From NCBI GenBank assembly GCA_020250125.1, contig JADCEL010000061.1:1-64000 (forward strand): a DNA stretch of 64,000 bases. Reading direction: 5' to 3'. Of this stretch, positions 31,870 to 42,476 are shown in pieces. The notes beneath the pieces were generated by a model. It was not told where the DNA came from and did not search any database. It saw only the letters and a list, made by a program, of their open reading frames with translations. Source of the DNA: Rhodobacter sp. (GTDB lineage Bacteria > Pseudomonadota > Alphaproteobacteria > Rhodobacterales > Rhodobacteraceae). How positions within the stretch are numbered: the stretch's first letter is position 1; each line of letters begins with the position of its first letter. Made by a program: the position numbers and the translations under genes.

Positions 31870-32651
31870 TGACGCCTTTGGATATCGCCCATGCCGGCAT
31901 GGAAGCCGCGCCGGACGATGACGCGGCCCGGCTTCGCTTCTACGGGCGGGTGGCGGAGGATGAGTTGTTCCTGCTGCTGGAGACAGAGGTTGCGGGGCAG
32001 GCCGTCACCCCCCGCGTCTTTGCGCTGGAAGACGGGCCGGTTGTGCTGGTCTTTGACCGGGAAGACCGGCTGTCTGCCTTTACCGGTGCCCCTGCACCCT
32101 ATGCCGCCCTGCCGGGACGGGTGATTGCCGCCCAGCTGGCGGGGCAGGGGATCGGGATCGGGATCAACCTTGGGATCGCGCCCTCGTCCTTCCTGATGTC
32201 CGCCGGGGCGGTGGACTGGCTTGCCGTAACGCTCGGTCACGCGCCCGCCGTGGTGGAGGCTGCGCCCCGGTCGTTCCACGCCCCCGGCGGTCTGCCGGAG
32301 CGGCTGATCGAAGCCCTGGAGGCAAAGCTGGCCCGTGCCGGCGGCGTGGCGATGGCCGCGCTGCTGGCGGGCGTCAGCTATGACGGCGGGCGGCGCAGCC
32401 ATATGCTGGCCTTTGTCGGCGCGGCACCGGGGGCCGAAGCCGCGCTGGCCCGCGCCGCCGCAGAGGCGCTGACCTTTTCGGGCGTCGATGCCGCAGAGAT
32501 GGATGTTACTTTCCTGGCACCTGAAGAGCCTGCCCTGGCGCTGCTGGCACGGGTGGCCCTGCGCCTTGACCTGCCGATGCCTGCGCTGCCTGACCCCGTG
32601 TCCCCTGCCGCACCGGGCATGGACCCCGACCGTCCGCCCCGGCTGAAATGA
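31869..32651 (+). CDS. SseB family protein
   Basis: LFLLLETEVAGQAVTPRVFALEDGPVVLVFDREDRLSAFTG. Confidence 0.7.
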   Translation: MTPLDIAHAGMEAAPDDDAARLRFYGRVAEDELFLLLETEVAGQAVTPRVFALEDGPVVLVFDREDRLSAFTGAPAPYAALPGRVIAAQLAGQGIGIGINLGIAPSSFLMSAGAVDWLAVTLGHAPAVVEAAPRSFHAPGGLPERLIEALEAKLARAGGVAMAALLAGVSYDGGRRSHMLAFVGAAPGAEAALARAAAEALTFSGVDAAEMDVTFLAPEEPALALLARVALRLDLPMPALPDPVSPAAPGMDPDRPPRLK

Positions 32652-32750
32652 GGGCGGTTCTTCTGCGAAAAACCGGCGCGGATTGTGGGGTATCTGATTA
32701 CCTTTTTTTCAAGATATTGTTTTTGAACATCAATTACAGGGTTATGGCGC

Positions 32751-32779
32751 TTGACGCTGTGCCGTGCTTCGGCGATACA
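32751..32779 (+). promoter_or_regulatory. Candidate sigma70-type promoter for rplM-rpsI
   Basis: TTGACG, 17 nt, GATACA; about 50 nt upstream of the rplM ATG. Confidence 0.4.
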
Positions 32780-32831
32780 CCCTTGTCCCGGATTTCGGGG
32801 TCCCCGACCCTGTCCTTACGAAAGACCGACC

Positions 32832-33296
32832 ATGAAAACCTTTACCGCAACGCCTGCGGATATCCAGAAGAAGTGGGTCCTGATCGACGCCGAAGGCATC
32901 GTTCTGGGCCGGCTTGCGACGCTGGTCGCCAGTATCCTGCGCGGCAAGACCAAGCCGACCTTCACGCCGCATATGGACATGGGTGACAATGTGATCGTCA
33001 TCAATGCCGGCAAGATCCAGATGACCGGCAACAAGCGGGCCGACAAGCGCTACTACTGGCACACCGGCCACCCCGGCGGGATCAAGTTCCGCACCGCAGC
33101 CCAGGTGCTGGACGGCGCCCACCCCGAGCGTGTGGTCGAAAAGGCGGTGGAACGGATGATCACCCGCAACCGCCTTGGCCGCCAGCAGATGACCAACCTG
33201 CTCATCTATGCCGGTGCCGAGCATCCGCATCAGGCGCAGCAGCCTGTCGTTCTCGACCTTAAGTCGATGAACCCGAAGAACACCCGGAGCGCGTGA
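32832..33296 (+). CDS. rplM: 50S ribosomal protein L13
   Basis: [35 protein letters not shown]. Confidence 0.97.
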   Translation: MKTFTATPADIQKKWVLIDAEGIVLGRLATLVASILRGKTKPTFTPHMDMGDNVIVINAGKIQMTGNKRADKRYYWHTGHPGGIKFRTAAQVLDGAHPERVVEKAVERMITRNRLGRQQMTNLLIYAGAEHPHQAQQPVVLDLKSMNPKNTRSA

Positions 33297-33298
33297 CC

Positions 33299-33784
33299 AT
33301 GGCTGACATCAAATCCCTTGACGATCTGAAATCGGCCGTCGCCGACGCGGCCCCTGTTGCAGCGGTTGTGGCACCGCGCGTTCCGGTGCGTGACGCGCTG
33401 GGTCGTTCCTATGCGACCGGCAAGCGCAAGAACGCCGTCGCGCGGGTGTGGATCAAGCCGGGTTCGGGCAAGGTGCTGGTGAACGGCAAGACGATGCCGG
33501 AATACTTCGCCCGCCCCGTTCTGCAGATGATCCTGCGCCAGCCCTTCACGGTTGCCGGGGTCGAGGGGCAGTTTGACGTGAACGCCACCGTGACCGGCGG
33601 CGGGCTTTCGGGCCAGGCCGGTGCGGTCAAGCACGGCATCTCCAAGGCGCTGCAGCTCTACGAGCCGGGCCTGCGCACCGCGCTGAAGGCCGCAGGCTTT
33701 CTGACCCGCGACAGCCGTGTGGTGGAACGCAAGAAGTATGGCAAGGCGAAGGCCCGCAAGAGCTTCCAGTTCTCCAAACGCTGA
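33299..33784 (+). CDS. rpsI: 30S ribosomal protein S9
   Basis: [56 protein letters not shown]. Confidence 0.97.
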   Translation: MADIKSLDDLKSAVADAAPVAAVVAPRVPVRDALGRSYATGKRKNAVARVWIKPGSGKVLVNGKTMPEYFARPVLQMILRQPFTVAGVEGQFDVNATVTGGGLSGQAGAVKHGISKALQLYEPGLRTALKAAGFLTRDSRVVERKKYGKAKARKSFQFSKR

Positions 33785-33866
33785 CCGGTTGAAGGATGGC
33801 TCTTGTCCCGGGGTGGGTTGCCCGGCGCTTTCGGTCCGTCCGGACTTGCCCGTTTTGAGGTAAGCG

Positions 33867-34733
33867 ATGTCCACTGCCGGGTGGTGCCTTGTGATGGCGC
33901 TCTGGGGCGAGAAATACTCGTCCAAGCATGTGAATGAGCTGACCCGCGAAGCGCTTCGGCTGTCCGCCGGATGCGTGTCTGTGGTTCTGCTGTCAGACCG
34001 CTTTCGCGACGATATCGATCCAAGGGTGCAGCAAAAGGCGTTCCCTTCGTTTTTCGACAGGGAAGATTTTTTTGCCGGCGGCTATGTGGTGAAGCTGTCG
34101 ATGTTTGACCGCAGCGTGTTGCCCGCAGACTGCCGCTGCGTCTATGTTGACCTTGATACGCTGGTGACCGGCGACCTTGGAAAGGTTGCCGCGCTGATCC
34201 GGGACCGCAACGATGTTGCGATGCTGCCGCCCGGAAATCTGATATCCTTCGGTGTGATCCGCCGGCTGATCTGGCGGGTCAGCCGTGGCAGGCGCTTTGC
34301 TGTCGGCAACAGTTCCATCGTGGCCTACCACTCGGGCGCGCAGCCGAACACCGCAGAGCTGTTTCGTGAGATGTACCTGCGCGGCGACGGCGCGCTGGTG
34401 CACATGCGCATTGATGATCTTTTTGTCTCCTGGGCCAATCAGGCGCATTTGCGCGCTGTACCGCGGAGTCTTGTGGCCATGTTTCGCCGCGAATTTCTGT
34501 TCCGGTCGCATCTTCTGTTCTGGCTGGCGCAGAAAAGCGGGATCACCGGGCGTCGGCGCGCCCGTTTGGTTGCGATCACACTGAACGGCGAAGAATGCAA
34601 ACCTGCGGCCCTTGCCCGACTTGCCGAAGGTGCGGTGATCCGGGATGCCCGCGGGCGGATCGGCTATTGGAGCGAAGCAAGCCTTGGACCGGTCAAGGCC
34701 AGGATTGAACGTTTGGCAGCAAGGTTGCAGTGA
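33867..34733 (+). CDS. Glycosyltransferase (GT8-like)
   Basis: VYVDLDTLVTGDL (DxD motif), nucleotide-diphospho-sugar transferase-like layout. Confidence 0.55.
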   Translation: MSTAGWCLVMALWGEKYSSKHVNELTREALRLSAGCVSVVLLSDRFRDDIDPRVQQKAFPSFFDREDFFAGGYVVKLSMFDRSVLPADCRCVYVDLDTLVTGDLGKVAALIRDRNDVAMLPPGNLISFGVIRRLIWRVSRGRRFAVGNSSIVAYHSGAQPNTAELFREMYLRGDGALVHMRIDDLFVSWANQAHLRAVPRSLVAMFRREFLFRSHLLFWLAQKSGITGRRRARLVAITLNGEECKPAALARLAEGAVIRDARGRIGYWSEASLGPVKARIERLAARLQ

Positions 34734-35041
34734 GGTGGATCGGCCGGCACAGCTTCTTGCCGGGCAATTCAAAAGAGTGCCAGAGTTGAAGTTACAGAAA
34801 GGATGTTGATAATGGCTGTCATGCCTCTTCCTGGCAGTCGTTAAATGCAGGAGCTTGTCAGCATCATCGGCAGGGTGGTGCTGGCGCTGATTGCGGGGGC
34901 TTTGAATAATTTGGCGCGGCTGATGTCGCAGATTCACGTGGTTCCCATAGTTGTATTTTTTTGTACTGCATTATACTTGGGGTGAGCAGTTGCGCAGACG
35001 CCAGGAATAGCCTGGAAAGAATGCAAGGGAATCCCTCCTGG

Positions 35042-35064
35042 CGCGCTCTTGAAGAAAGAGCGCG
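35042..35064. repeat. 9-bp perfect hairpin in an intergenic region
   Basis: CGCGCTCTT-gaaga-AAGAGCGCG; no T-tract. Confidence 0.6.
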
Positions 35065-35215
35065 ATAAGTGAAGGATTGCAGTTCTTCGACAGATCAGGG
35101 TCAGGACTGGTGCTTGCTTCATGGCCATGACTGAAATCCCGGAATGGGACAGACCGCCTTTGATGCCCCTTGCGGGGGCACAGTTTTTCCTTGCTTGCGC
35201 AAGAACCGGGCCGGC

Positions 35216-35401
35216 ATGACCGAAATCGTCCATGTCGACGGGGTTGCGCGCAGGATGGTGTGGCGGGTGACGCAGGCACTGGCGGACGACGGGCGGCTGT
35301 CCGATGCGCTGTCGCGCGCGGTTGCGCAAACCCGCGTCGTTCCCGCCCTGTATGCCGAATTGAAGAAGCGCGCGATCCTGATCAAGGCTGTCTCCCGGTA
35401 A
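35216..35401 (+). CDS. Small hypothetical protein (61 aa)
   Basis: MTEIVHVDGVARRMVWRVTQALADDGRLSDALSRAVAQTRVVPALYAELKKRAILIKAVSR; its stop codon lies at the edge of repeat element B. Confidence 0.4.
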   Translation: MTEIVHVDGVARRMVWRVTQALADDGRLSDALSRAVAQTRVVPALYAELKKRAILIKAVSR

Positions 35402-36030
35402 CAGGCTGCTGAAAAAGCACCAACCGCAAGGACCGCCGGCTGGAAGACCGGAAACGGCTCCGCTCGCGCGCCCCACGCGTTCTGGCCAGGGCCATCGCCC
35501 CGGCTCTGCGGTGCGCCTATTGCCCGCCCACCGGGGGCCACAGCCCCCGGCCAGCGCCCGACCCGCCCGTGGCGGGCGCTTCTCGCCCGCCGGGTCGGGC
35601 GCTTCTCGCCCGCCGGGTCGGGCGCTGGCCTTTCGTGGTGCCTGGACCGACCGATCTACAGGGCACCGTCGCGCGCGGGCGGGGAAACGCGGTGCGTTTC
35701 CTGTCCCCGCCCAGACTGACGAAAGCAGTTTCACCGCTCAAATGGCCGGGGCCATAGCCCATGCCACAGCGCCACGCTGAACCCACACCAGCCGGGGGCC
35801 ACAGCCCCCGGCCAGCGCCCGACCCGCCCCCGGCGGGCGCTTTGCACCCGCCGGGCCGGGCGCTGGCCTGCCGTGGTCCCGGACCTGCCGGTCTGCAGGG
35901 CACCGTCGCGCGCGGGCGGGGAAACGCGCTGCCTTTCGACGTCCGCCCGGAATGGCAAGCCCATATCCCACGGATCACGATGATGGTCCCGCCCGGCAGG
36001 CGGCGGGGTTGCTCTGACAGCACCCCGTCA
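35399..36030. repeat. TIR-bounded non-coding element, copy B, with an internally duplicated module
   Basis: Left end TAACAGGCTGCTGAAAAAGCACC. The right end, reverse complemented, reads TGACGGGGTGCTGTCAGAG. Two modules GGGGGCCACAGCCCCCGGCCAGCGCCCGACCCG...GGGCACCGTCGCGCGCGGGCGGGGAAACGCG, inverted relative to copy A. Confidence 0.6.
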
Positions 36031-36188
36031 AGGCAGGGGCATCTGCCCGTGCCTGCCCCTTTGGCAGGCGGTTGTCCCGCAGCACGGTTTGTCCCGGCCG
36101 GTCCCTTGGTTTGATCAAACGCCGATCGCCCCTCTTTTCACGCGATGCGTCCTGTGCAACAAACCATCAGGCCAAGCCGACAGGGGGC

Positions 36189-37082
36189 ATGATGACATCA
36201 GGGGGGGTGCTGCGCCGGATGGGCCGGTCAGAGGCGGCAAGCGGCCTTGCCATGATCAGCCCGACGGCGAGCTATGCCATTCTGCTGCTGGCGGCCCCGC
36301 TGGCGCTGATCTTCATCTACAGCTTTCTGACCGACGGCTATCTGGAGATCATCCGCACCTTCACCTTCGCCAATTACCTTGAGGCCTGGACCAACGAACT
36401 GTACCGGGTGGTCATGCTGCGGTCGCTGATGGTGGCGCTGACCGTCACGGCGGTGACCGTGCTTCTGGCCTTTCCGGTGGCCTATTTCGTGTCCTTTCAT
36501 GTTGATCCGTCGCGCAAATCGCTGTGGCTGTTTCTGATCACCATCCCGTTCTGGACCAGCTATCTGATCCGCGTGTTTCTGTGGAAGGTGATCCTGGGCT
36601 ACAACGGCGTGGTCAATTCCGGCCTTCTGGGGTTGGGGATCATCAGCGAGCCCTTGCAGTGGATCAACTACAACGTGGGTGCGGTGGTGGTGACGCTGGC
36701 CCATGCCTATGCGCCCTTTGCGATCCTGCCGATCTTCGTGGCCCTGGAAAAGATCGACCGGTCGCTGCTGGAGGCGGGGCAGGACCTGGGTGAATCCCGT
36801 TTCATGACCTTCCTGCGCGTTACCCTGCCGCTGGCGATGCCCGGGGTGATTGCTGCGGTGCTGATCGTGTTCATCCCGACCATCGGCGATTTCGTGACGC
36901 CGCAGCTTGTCGGCGGGCCCGAGGGGCGCATGGTGGCCAACCTGATCCAGCTGCAATACCTCAAGCTGGACAATTACCCGCTGGGGTCGGCCATCGCGGT
37001 ATCGGCAATGGTGATCGTGACGGTTGTCAGCCTGTTCTTTCTGTACCTGAACCGGCGCTACCTGCGGGGTCCGGAATCATGA
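36189..37082 (+). CDS. ABC transporter permease (spermidine/putrescine type, PotB-like)
   Basis: Polytopic; EAGQDLGESRFMTFLRVTLPLAMPGVIAAVLIVFIPTIGDFVTPQLVGG. Confidence 0.92.
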   Translation: MMTSGGVLRRMGRSEAASGLAMISPTASYAILLLAAPLALIFIYSFLTDGYLEIIRTFTFANYLEAWTNELYRVVMLRSLMVALTVTAVTVLLAFPVAYFVSFHVDPSRKSLWLFLITIPFWTSYLIRVFLWKVILGYNGVVNSGLLGLGIISEPLQWINYNVGAVVVTLAHAYAPFAILPIFVALEKIDRSLLEAGQDLGESRFMTFLRVTLPLAMPGVIAAVLIVFIPTIGDFVTPQLVGGPEGRMVANLIQLQYLKLDNYPLGSAIAVSAMVIVTVVSLFFLYLNRRYLRGPES

Positions 37083-37885
37083 GGGGCGGGTGGTTCAAGG
37101 TCTATGCGCTGGTCTATCTGGTGTTTCTTTATGCGCCGATCATTCTGCTGCCGATGTTTGCCTTCAACGATGCGACGGTCATCGCCTTTCCGCTGAGCGG
37201 CTTTTCGACAAAGTGGTTCGCGGCCCTTGCCGATGATCCGCCGCTGCATGACGCGGTCAGGAACAGTCTGATCATTGCCGTCACCACCGCGATCCTGTCG
37301 ACCACGCTTGCCGTCTTTGCCGCCCGCGCCTCTACCCGCTACCGCTTTCCGGGCAAGGCGGGGCTGATGGGGCTGATCATGCTGCCGCTGGTTCTGCCAG
37401 AAATCATCGTGGCGGTGTCGCTGCTGTCGATCCTGCTGATGGTCGGGATCGAACTGTCGATCCTGACGGTGATCCTGGGCCATGTGCTGATCTGCACGCC
37501 ATTCTGCATCGCGATCCTGAGTTCCGCCTTCCAGTCGCTGGACCGGTCGCTGGAAGAGGCGGCCTATGATCTGGGTGAAACATCGTTCTCGACCTTCCGG
37601 CTGATCATCCTGCCGCTGGTGATGCCCGGCATCATCTCGTCTTTGCTGATTTCGTTCACCATCAGTCTGGACGAATTCATCATCGCCTTCTTTCTGGCCG
37701 GAACCCAGGCGACGCTGCCGGTCTATATCTTTTCGCAGTTCCGATTTCCGCAGGCTGTTCCCGTGATCATGGCGCTTGGCACGATCCTGGTCTGCCTGTC
37801 GGTCCTGCTGCTGAGCATTGCTGAGTTTTTCCGCCGCCGCGGGCTTGCCCGGTCTGGCACAAAGGATACCGGAGGCTTCCTGTGA
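37079..37885 (+). CDS. ABC transporter permease (PotC-like)
   Basis: EEAAYDLGETSFSTFRLIILPLVMPGIISSLLISFTISLDEFIIAFF. Confidence 0.92.
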   Translation: MRGGWFKVYALVYLVFLYAPIILLPMFAFNDATVIAFPLSGFSTKWFAALADDPPLHDAVRNSLIIAVTTAILSTTLAVFAARASTRYRFPGKAGLMGLIMLPLVLPEIIVAVSLLSILLMVGIELSILTVILGHVLICTPFCIAILSSAFQSLDRSLEEAAYDLGETSFSTFRLIILPLVMPGIISSLLISFTISLDEFIIAFFLAGTQATLPVYIFSQFRFPQAVPVIMALGTILVCLSVLLLSIAEFFRRRGLARSGTKDTGGFL

Positions 37886-38976
37886 CTGCGAAACCCACCA
37901 TGATCGAGTTCCGGGATGTACAGAAATACTATGGCGATTACCACGCATTGCGCGGCATCAACGCCAGTATCCGGGCGGGAGAGTTCTTCTCATTGCTGGG
38001 GCCTTCGGGCTGCGGCAAGACCACGCTGTTGCGCACCATCGCCGGGTTTGAGGAGATTTCTTCGGGTGTGATCCTGATTGACGGCAAGGATGCGTCAACC
38101 ATCCCTGCCAACAAGCGCCCGACCAATATGGTGTTTCAGTCCTATGCGATCTTCCCGCATCTGACGGTCGAGGAAAATGTGGGCTTCGGTCTGCGTCGGG
38201 CGGGGCTGGACAAGGCCGAGATGGCCCGCCGCGTGGGGGATGCGCTGGCGATGGTGGGTCTGACGGGCTTCGGCAAGCGGGCGGCGCATGCGCTGTCGGG
38301 CGGCCAGCGCCAGCGCGTGGCGCTGGCGCGTGCGCTGATCCTGAAGCCGAAAGTGCTGCTGCTGGACGAGCCGCTGTCGGCACTGGACAAGAAGATGCGC
38401 GAACAGATGCAGATGGAACTGATCAAGCTGCAACGCCAGGTTGGCATCACCTTCATCCTGGTCACCCATGACCAGGAAGAGGCGCTGGTGATGAGTGATC
38501 GCATCGCGGTGATGTTCGAAGGCCGGATCGTGCAGCTGGACGACCCCGAAACGCTGTACCGCCGCCCGAAGACGCGGCAGGTCGCGGATTTCATCGGCAC
38601 GATGAACTTCCTGCCGGCAACAGTCCTGTCCGATACGCCGGAGGGCTGCGAGGTCGAGGTTGCCGGTCTGGGCCGCTGCCGGATCGCGGCGGATCAGGCA
38701 CCGCCGGGGGGCAACGGACAGGAGACGACCGTTGGCTTCCGCCCCGAGACGCTGACGATCCTGTACGATGGTCAGGCAGCGACGGTGCGCGAAACGCCCG
38801 GCACGGTGGAAGAGGTCGTCTATTACGGCGACATGACCTATTACGATGTCAAGCTGGATGGGGTCAGCGCTGCGGTGCGCCTGTCGATGCGCAACGTGCC
38901 CGGTCGCCCGGTTCTGGACATTGGCACCCGCGCCCGCGTAGCCTGGAGCCCGGACGCGCTGGTGCTGTTCCGCTGA
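37882..38976 (+). CDS. ABC transporter ATP-binding protein (PotA-like) with TOBE domain
   Basis: LLGPSGCGKTTLLRTIAG (Walker A), LSGGQRQRVALARAL, VLLLDEPLSALD. Confidence 0.95.
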   Translation: MTAKPTMIEFRDVQKYYGDYHALRGINASIRAGEFFSLLGPSGCGKTTLLRTIAGFEEISSGVILIDGKDASTIPANKRPTNMVFQSYAIFPHLTVEENVGFGLRRAGLDKAEMARRVGDALAMVGLTGFGKRAAHALSGGQRQRVALARALILKPKVLLLDEPLSALDKKMREQMQMELIKLQRQVGITFILVTHDQEEALVMSDRIAVMFEGRIVQLDDPETLYRRPKTRQVADFIGTMNFLPATVLSDTPEGCEVEVAGLGRCRIAADQAPPGGNGQETTVGFRPETLTILYDGQAATVRETPGTVEEVVYYGDMTYYDVKLDGVSAAVRLSMRNVPGRPVLDIGTRARVAWSPDALVLFR

Positions 38977-39057
38977 TCCGGCGGCGCGCGCCGGCGCGCG
39001 CAAGGTCCCCGGCGTGAATAGTCTTGAACAGGAAATGACGGCGGCGGCTTCAACCCG

Positions 39058-39675
39058 TCAGTGATCCTGCGGCAGCAGGCCAAGGCCGCGCAGATAGATG
39101 CCGATGCCGGCTTCCAGCAGGTCTTCCGCCGCGAAGGGGCTGCGGGCGCCGGGGGTGCCGCGGGTGAAAAGCTCCACGACCCCGTGGCTCATCGCCCAGA
39201 TATGGGCGGCGAACATGGCCGGGGGGGGACGCTTTTCGGGGGGGATGTTCGCCGAAAGGGCCCTGGCGGCTTCTTCCAGAACGGCGGTTGCCCGCGCGGC
39301 GACCAGGGCAAGGTCGGGATTGGAGGTCATCGGGATGCCGCTTTCGAACATGGCCTGATAATAGCCCGGATACTTGCGGGCAAAGGCAAGATAGGCGCGC
39401 CCCGTCGCCTCGAAAGCGGCCAGTGCGGTGGGCTTGCCATTGTCATAGGCGAAATCCATCAGCGCCGTGAAAATCTCGTACCCCTGGCGGGCGACTTCGG
39501 CGATCAGCTCTTCGCGGCCCGAGAAGTGGCGGTAGACGGCGGCAGGCGTGACATCAACCGCCTTTGCCGCTTCGGACAGGGTGAAGCCCTGCGGACCCTT
39601 TTCCTCGATCAGGGTCAGCGTGGCCTCGACCAGAGCCTGACGCAGGTTGCCGTGGTGATAGCCGCGCTTAGACAT
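39058..39675 (-). CDS. TetR/AcrR family transcriptional regulator
   Basis: [61 protein letters not shown]. Confidence 0.92.
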   Translation of the reverse strand: MSKRGYHHGNLRQALVEATLTLIEEKGPQGFTLSEAAKAVDVTPAAVYRHFSGREELIAEVARQGYEIFTALMDFAYDNGKPTALAAFEATGRAYLAFARKYPGYYQAMFESGIPMTSNPDLALVAARATAVLEEAARALSANIPPEKRPPPAMFAAHIWAMSHGVVELFTRGTPGARSPFAAEDLLEAGIGIYLRGLGLLPQDH

Positions 39676-40537
39676 CGAGCATGTCAAGACCGCCGCAGAT
39701 CAGCGGATCGGGTTTGCCGATGATCTTTTCGTCTTTGCCCTGATAGTCGAGGGCAAGCAGGATCGACTGGATCGCGGCGATGCGGGCGCGCGGTTTGTCA
39801 TCGGACCGGATCACGGTCCAGGGGGTGCGGGGGGAATGGGTGCGCCCCAGCGTCTCGTGGATGGCGCTTGTATAGGCATCCCATTTCTGCAGCCCGTCGA
39901 CATCGATCTGGCTGAGCTTCCACTGCTTCAGCGGATCGGATTCGCGGTCAAGCATGCGCTTGAGCTGTTCCGCCCGGCCGACGCTGAACCACAGTTTCAG
40001 AAAGACGATGCCCTCATCCACCAGAACCCCTTCAAAATAGGGCTGCTGGCGGAAGAAATGCTCGCGCTGTCCGGGCGTGCAAAAGCCGAACACAGGTTCG
40101 ACAATGCCGCGATTGTACCAGCTGCGGTCAAACAGCACGATCTCGCCCGAGGCGGGCAGCCAATCGGCGTAGCGTTGAAAGTACCATTGCGCCGCCTCGC
40201 GTTCGGTGGGCTTGGACAGGGCCACCACCGTGGCAAAGCGCGGGTTCAGGTTCTGGCAAACCACGCCGATGGTGCCGCCCTTGCCGGCGCCATCGCGGCC
40301 TTCGAACACGACGACAAGGCGCTTGCCGGTGGCGCGCAGGTCGTTCTGCATCCGCACAAGCTGAATCTGCAGCGCCGCAAGGTGATCTTCATAGTCCTGC
40401 TTGTGCAGCTTCTCGCGGTAGGGGTACCCCCTGGACAGGACATCGTCCTTGTCCGCCTTCTCGATCGCGCGCCGGATGTCCTCGGGGGCGTCGTTCCTGA
40501 AGTAGCGGCTGATGGCACCGTCAAAAGGCAGGTTCAT
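39668..40537 (-). CDS. ppk2: Polyphosphate kinase 2
   Basis: [58 protein letters not shown]. Confidence 0.95.
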   Translation of the reverse strand: MNLPFDGAISRYFRNDAPEDIRRAIEKADKDDVLSRGYPYREKLHKQDYEDHLAALQIQLVRMQNDLRATGKRLVVVFEGRDGAGKGGTIGVVCQNLNPRFATVVALSKPTEREAAQWYFQRYADWLPASGEIVLFDRSWYNRGIVEPVFGFCTPGQREHFFRQQPYFEGVLVDEGIVFLKLWFSVGRAEQLKRMLDRESDPLKQWKLSQIDVDGLQKWDAYTSAIHETLGRTHSPRTPWTVIRSDDKPRARIAAIQSILLALDYQGKDEKIIGKPDPLICGGLDMLDV

Positions 40538-40589
40538 CTGGCGTCTCTTTTCCCGGATGTGGTTGGGGGCAGTATGGCGATCAGGGCTG

Positions 40590-41540
40590 TCAGCGCAATC
40601 GGGCACGCGCCGCCGCCCGGTCGATTGCCGCCAGCACCGCGTCCGGATCCGCATGATGCGGCATGTGACCGATGCCGGGCAACAGGGTCAGCGCCGCATC
40701 GGGCAGCAGCGTGCTGAGCGGGATGGCATGGATGCCGGCGGGCACGATGGTATCGGCGGTGCCGTGCACAATCTCGACCGGCACCGCCAGCCGCGCATAG
40801 GCCTGCGACATCTCGACGATAAACGGGCGCAATCCGTTGACCTGCCGCGCATTGGTGCCAAGGCTTGCCGGGCGCAAGGTAAGCCCGGCCCCCACATATT
40901 CCGCATAGCCCGCAGGCACCGGATCGGGCGCAAAGATGCTGGCGATTGTGCCCCGTGTCTGCGACAGGGGCGCAAAAGCCGATACCAGGGGCACCGCCAC
41001 GGCGCGGCCCAGACGGCCGGATGTCAGGCTGTACCAGCCGCCAAGCCCGCCTGGCCACGGCATGGTCGCCCCGCCAAGAAGCACCAGCGCGCCGGTGCCA
41101 TCCGCGTCCTGCAAGGCCCAGGCCAAGGCAACGGCCCCGCCATAGCTGTGCCCCAGGATCACGGGCCGCTCTGCGCCCAATTGGCGCGCGGCATCGCGCA
41201 GGATGCGGGCCTGTCCCTGCGGGCTGATGCCGGCCTGTCCGGCATCATCCGACCAGCCAAGGCCGGGCCGGTCAAAGACGATGACGCGGCAGCGCACGGC
41301 AAGCCGCCGTGCCAGATCGAAGGTGAAGTCGCGGGTGTTGCCGCTGGCACCGTGGATCAGGACAACATCAGGCCCGGTGCCTGACACATCGGCATGAACG
41401 GCCCGTCCGTTTACCCGCAGGATCGTGCCCGTCGGCGGATAGGCCGCTTCCGCCGCCGCCCTGCGGGCAGAGACACGGCGGCCCACCACGGCGGCACTTC
41501 CCCCGATCAGGGCGGCGGCGATGAAAACACTAGCGGCCAA
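40590..41540 (-). CDS. Alpha/beta hydrolase
   Basis: [27 protein letters not shown] (nucleophile elbow). Confidence 0.9.
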   Translation of the reverse strand: MAASVFIAAALIGGSAAVVGRRVSARRAAAEAAYPPTGTILRVNGRAVHADVSGTGPDVVLIHGASGNTRDFTFDLARRLAVRCRVIVFDRPGLGWSDDAGQAGISPQGQARILRDAARQLGAERPVILGHSYGGAVALAWALQDADGTGALVLLGGATMPWPGGLGGWYSLTSGRLGRAVAVPLVSAFAPLSQTRGTIASIFAPDPVPAGYAEYVGAGLTLRPASLGTNARQVNGLRPFIVEMSQAYARLAVPVEIVHGTADTIVPAGIHAIPLSTLLPDAALTLLPGIGHMPHHADPDAVLAAIDRAAARARLR

Positions 41541-42447
41541 TGTCCGTGATTTCGTAGGGCGTTGACTGATAGATCTCGTTGATCCAGTTGCCGTAGAGAA
41601 GATGGGCGTGGCTTCTCCAGCGGTTCAGCGGCGGTTTTGCGGGATCGTCATCGGGATAATAGTTCTGCGGCACATTGATCGGGGTGCCATTGGCAATGTC
41701 GCGGTCGTATTCCTGCTTCAGCGTGTCGCTGTCGTATTCGAAGTGATTGAAGATATACAGCGCGCGATGCGCCGCATCCTCGATCAGGCAGGGGCCGGCC
41801 TGATCCGATGCCAGCAGCGTGACAAGGCCGGGGCGTGCATCGACCTCGGCCTGGCGCACCTCGGTCCAGCGGCTGACGGGGATGACGAAATCGTCTGAAA
41901 ACCCGCGCAGCAACGGTGATCCCTGCACCAGGGTCCGGTGACGGAAACAGCCAAAGGCCTTGGCGGGCAGCCTGTGTTTGGCGATGCCGTGAAAATGCCA
42001 CAGCATCGCCATGCCGCCCCAGCAGACAGCGAATGTGGAATGGATGTTCGTCTGGGTCCAGGCCATCACCTGCCGCAATTCGTCCCAATAGGTGACCTCT
42101 TCAAACGGCAGATGTTCAATCGGGGCACCGGTGATGATGAGGCCGTCGAATTTTTCATCGCGGACCGCCTGAAACGGCCGGTAGAATTCCTCCATATGCG
42201 CGGCGGCGGTGTTGCGCGACTGGTGGTCGGACATGCGGATCAGCTGCAGGTCGATCTGCAGCGGCGTGGCCCCGATCAGCCGCGCGAACTGGGTTTCGGT
42301 CTGGATCTTCTTCGGCATCAGGTTGAGCAGGGCGATTTTCAGCGGTCTTATGTCCTGCCGCGCCGCCCGTTCGGGCGACATCACCATGACGCCTTCGTTC
42401 CGCAGAACGTCAAAGGCGGGCAGGGTGGCGGGCAGGGTGATGGGCAT
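41530..42447 (-). CDS. metA: Homoserine O-succinyl/acetyltransferase (MetA family)
   Basis: [66 protein letters not shown]. Confidence 0.95.
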   Translation of the reverse strand: MPITLPATLPAFDVLRNEGVMVMSPERAARQDIRPLKIALLNLMPKKIQTETQFARLIGATPLQIDLQLIRMSDHQSRNTAAAHMEEFYRPFQAVRDEKFDGLIITGAPIEHLPFEEVTYWDELRQVMAWTQTNIHSTFAVCWGGMAMLWHFHGIAKHRLPAKAFGCFRHRTLVQGSPLLRGFSDDFVIPVSRWTEVRQAEVDARPGLVTLLASDQAGPCLIEDAAHRALYIFNHFEYDSDTLKQEYDRDIANGTPINVPQNYYPDDDPAKPPLNRWRSHAHLLYGNWINEIYQSTPYEITDIGR

Positions 42448-42476
42448 GGGCGTCTTTCCTGTGGCAAGGGCGTTAC

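Noticed and set aside
35576-35621. CRISPR-like tandem repeat
   Set aside because: Only two adjacent identical 23-bp units with no spacers; part of a repeat element.
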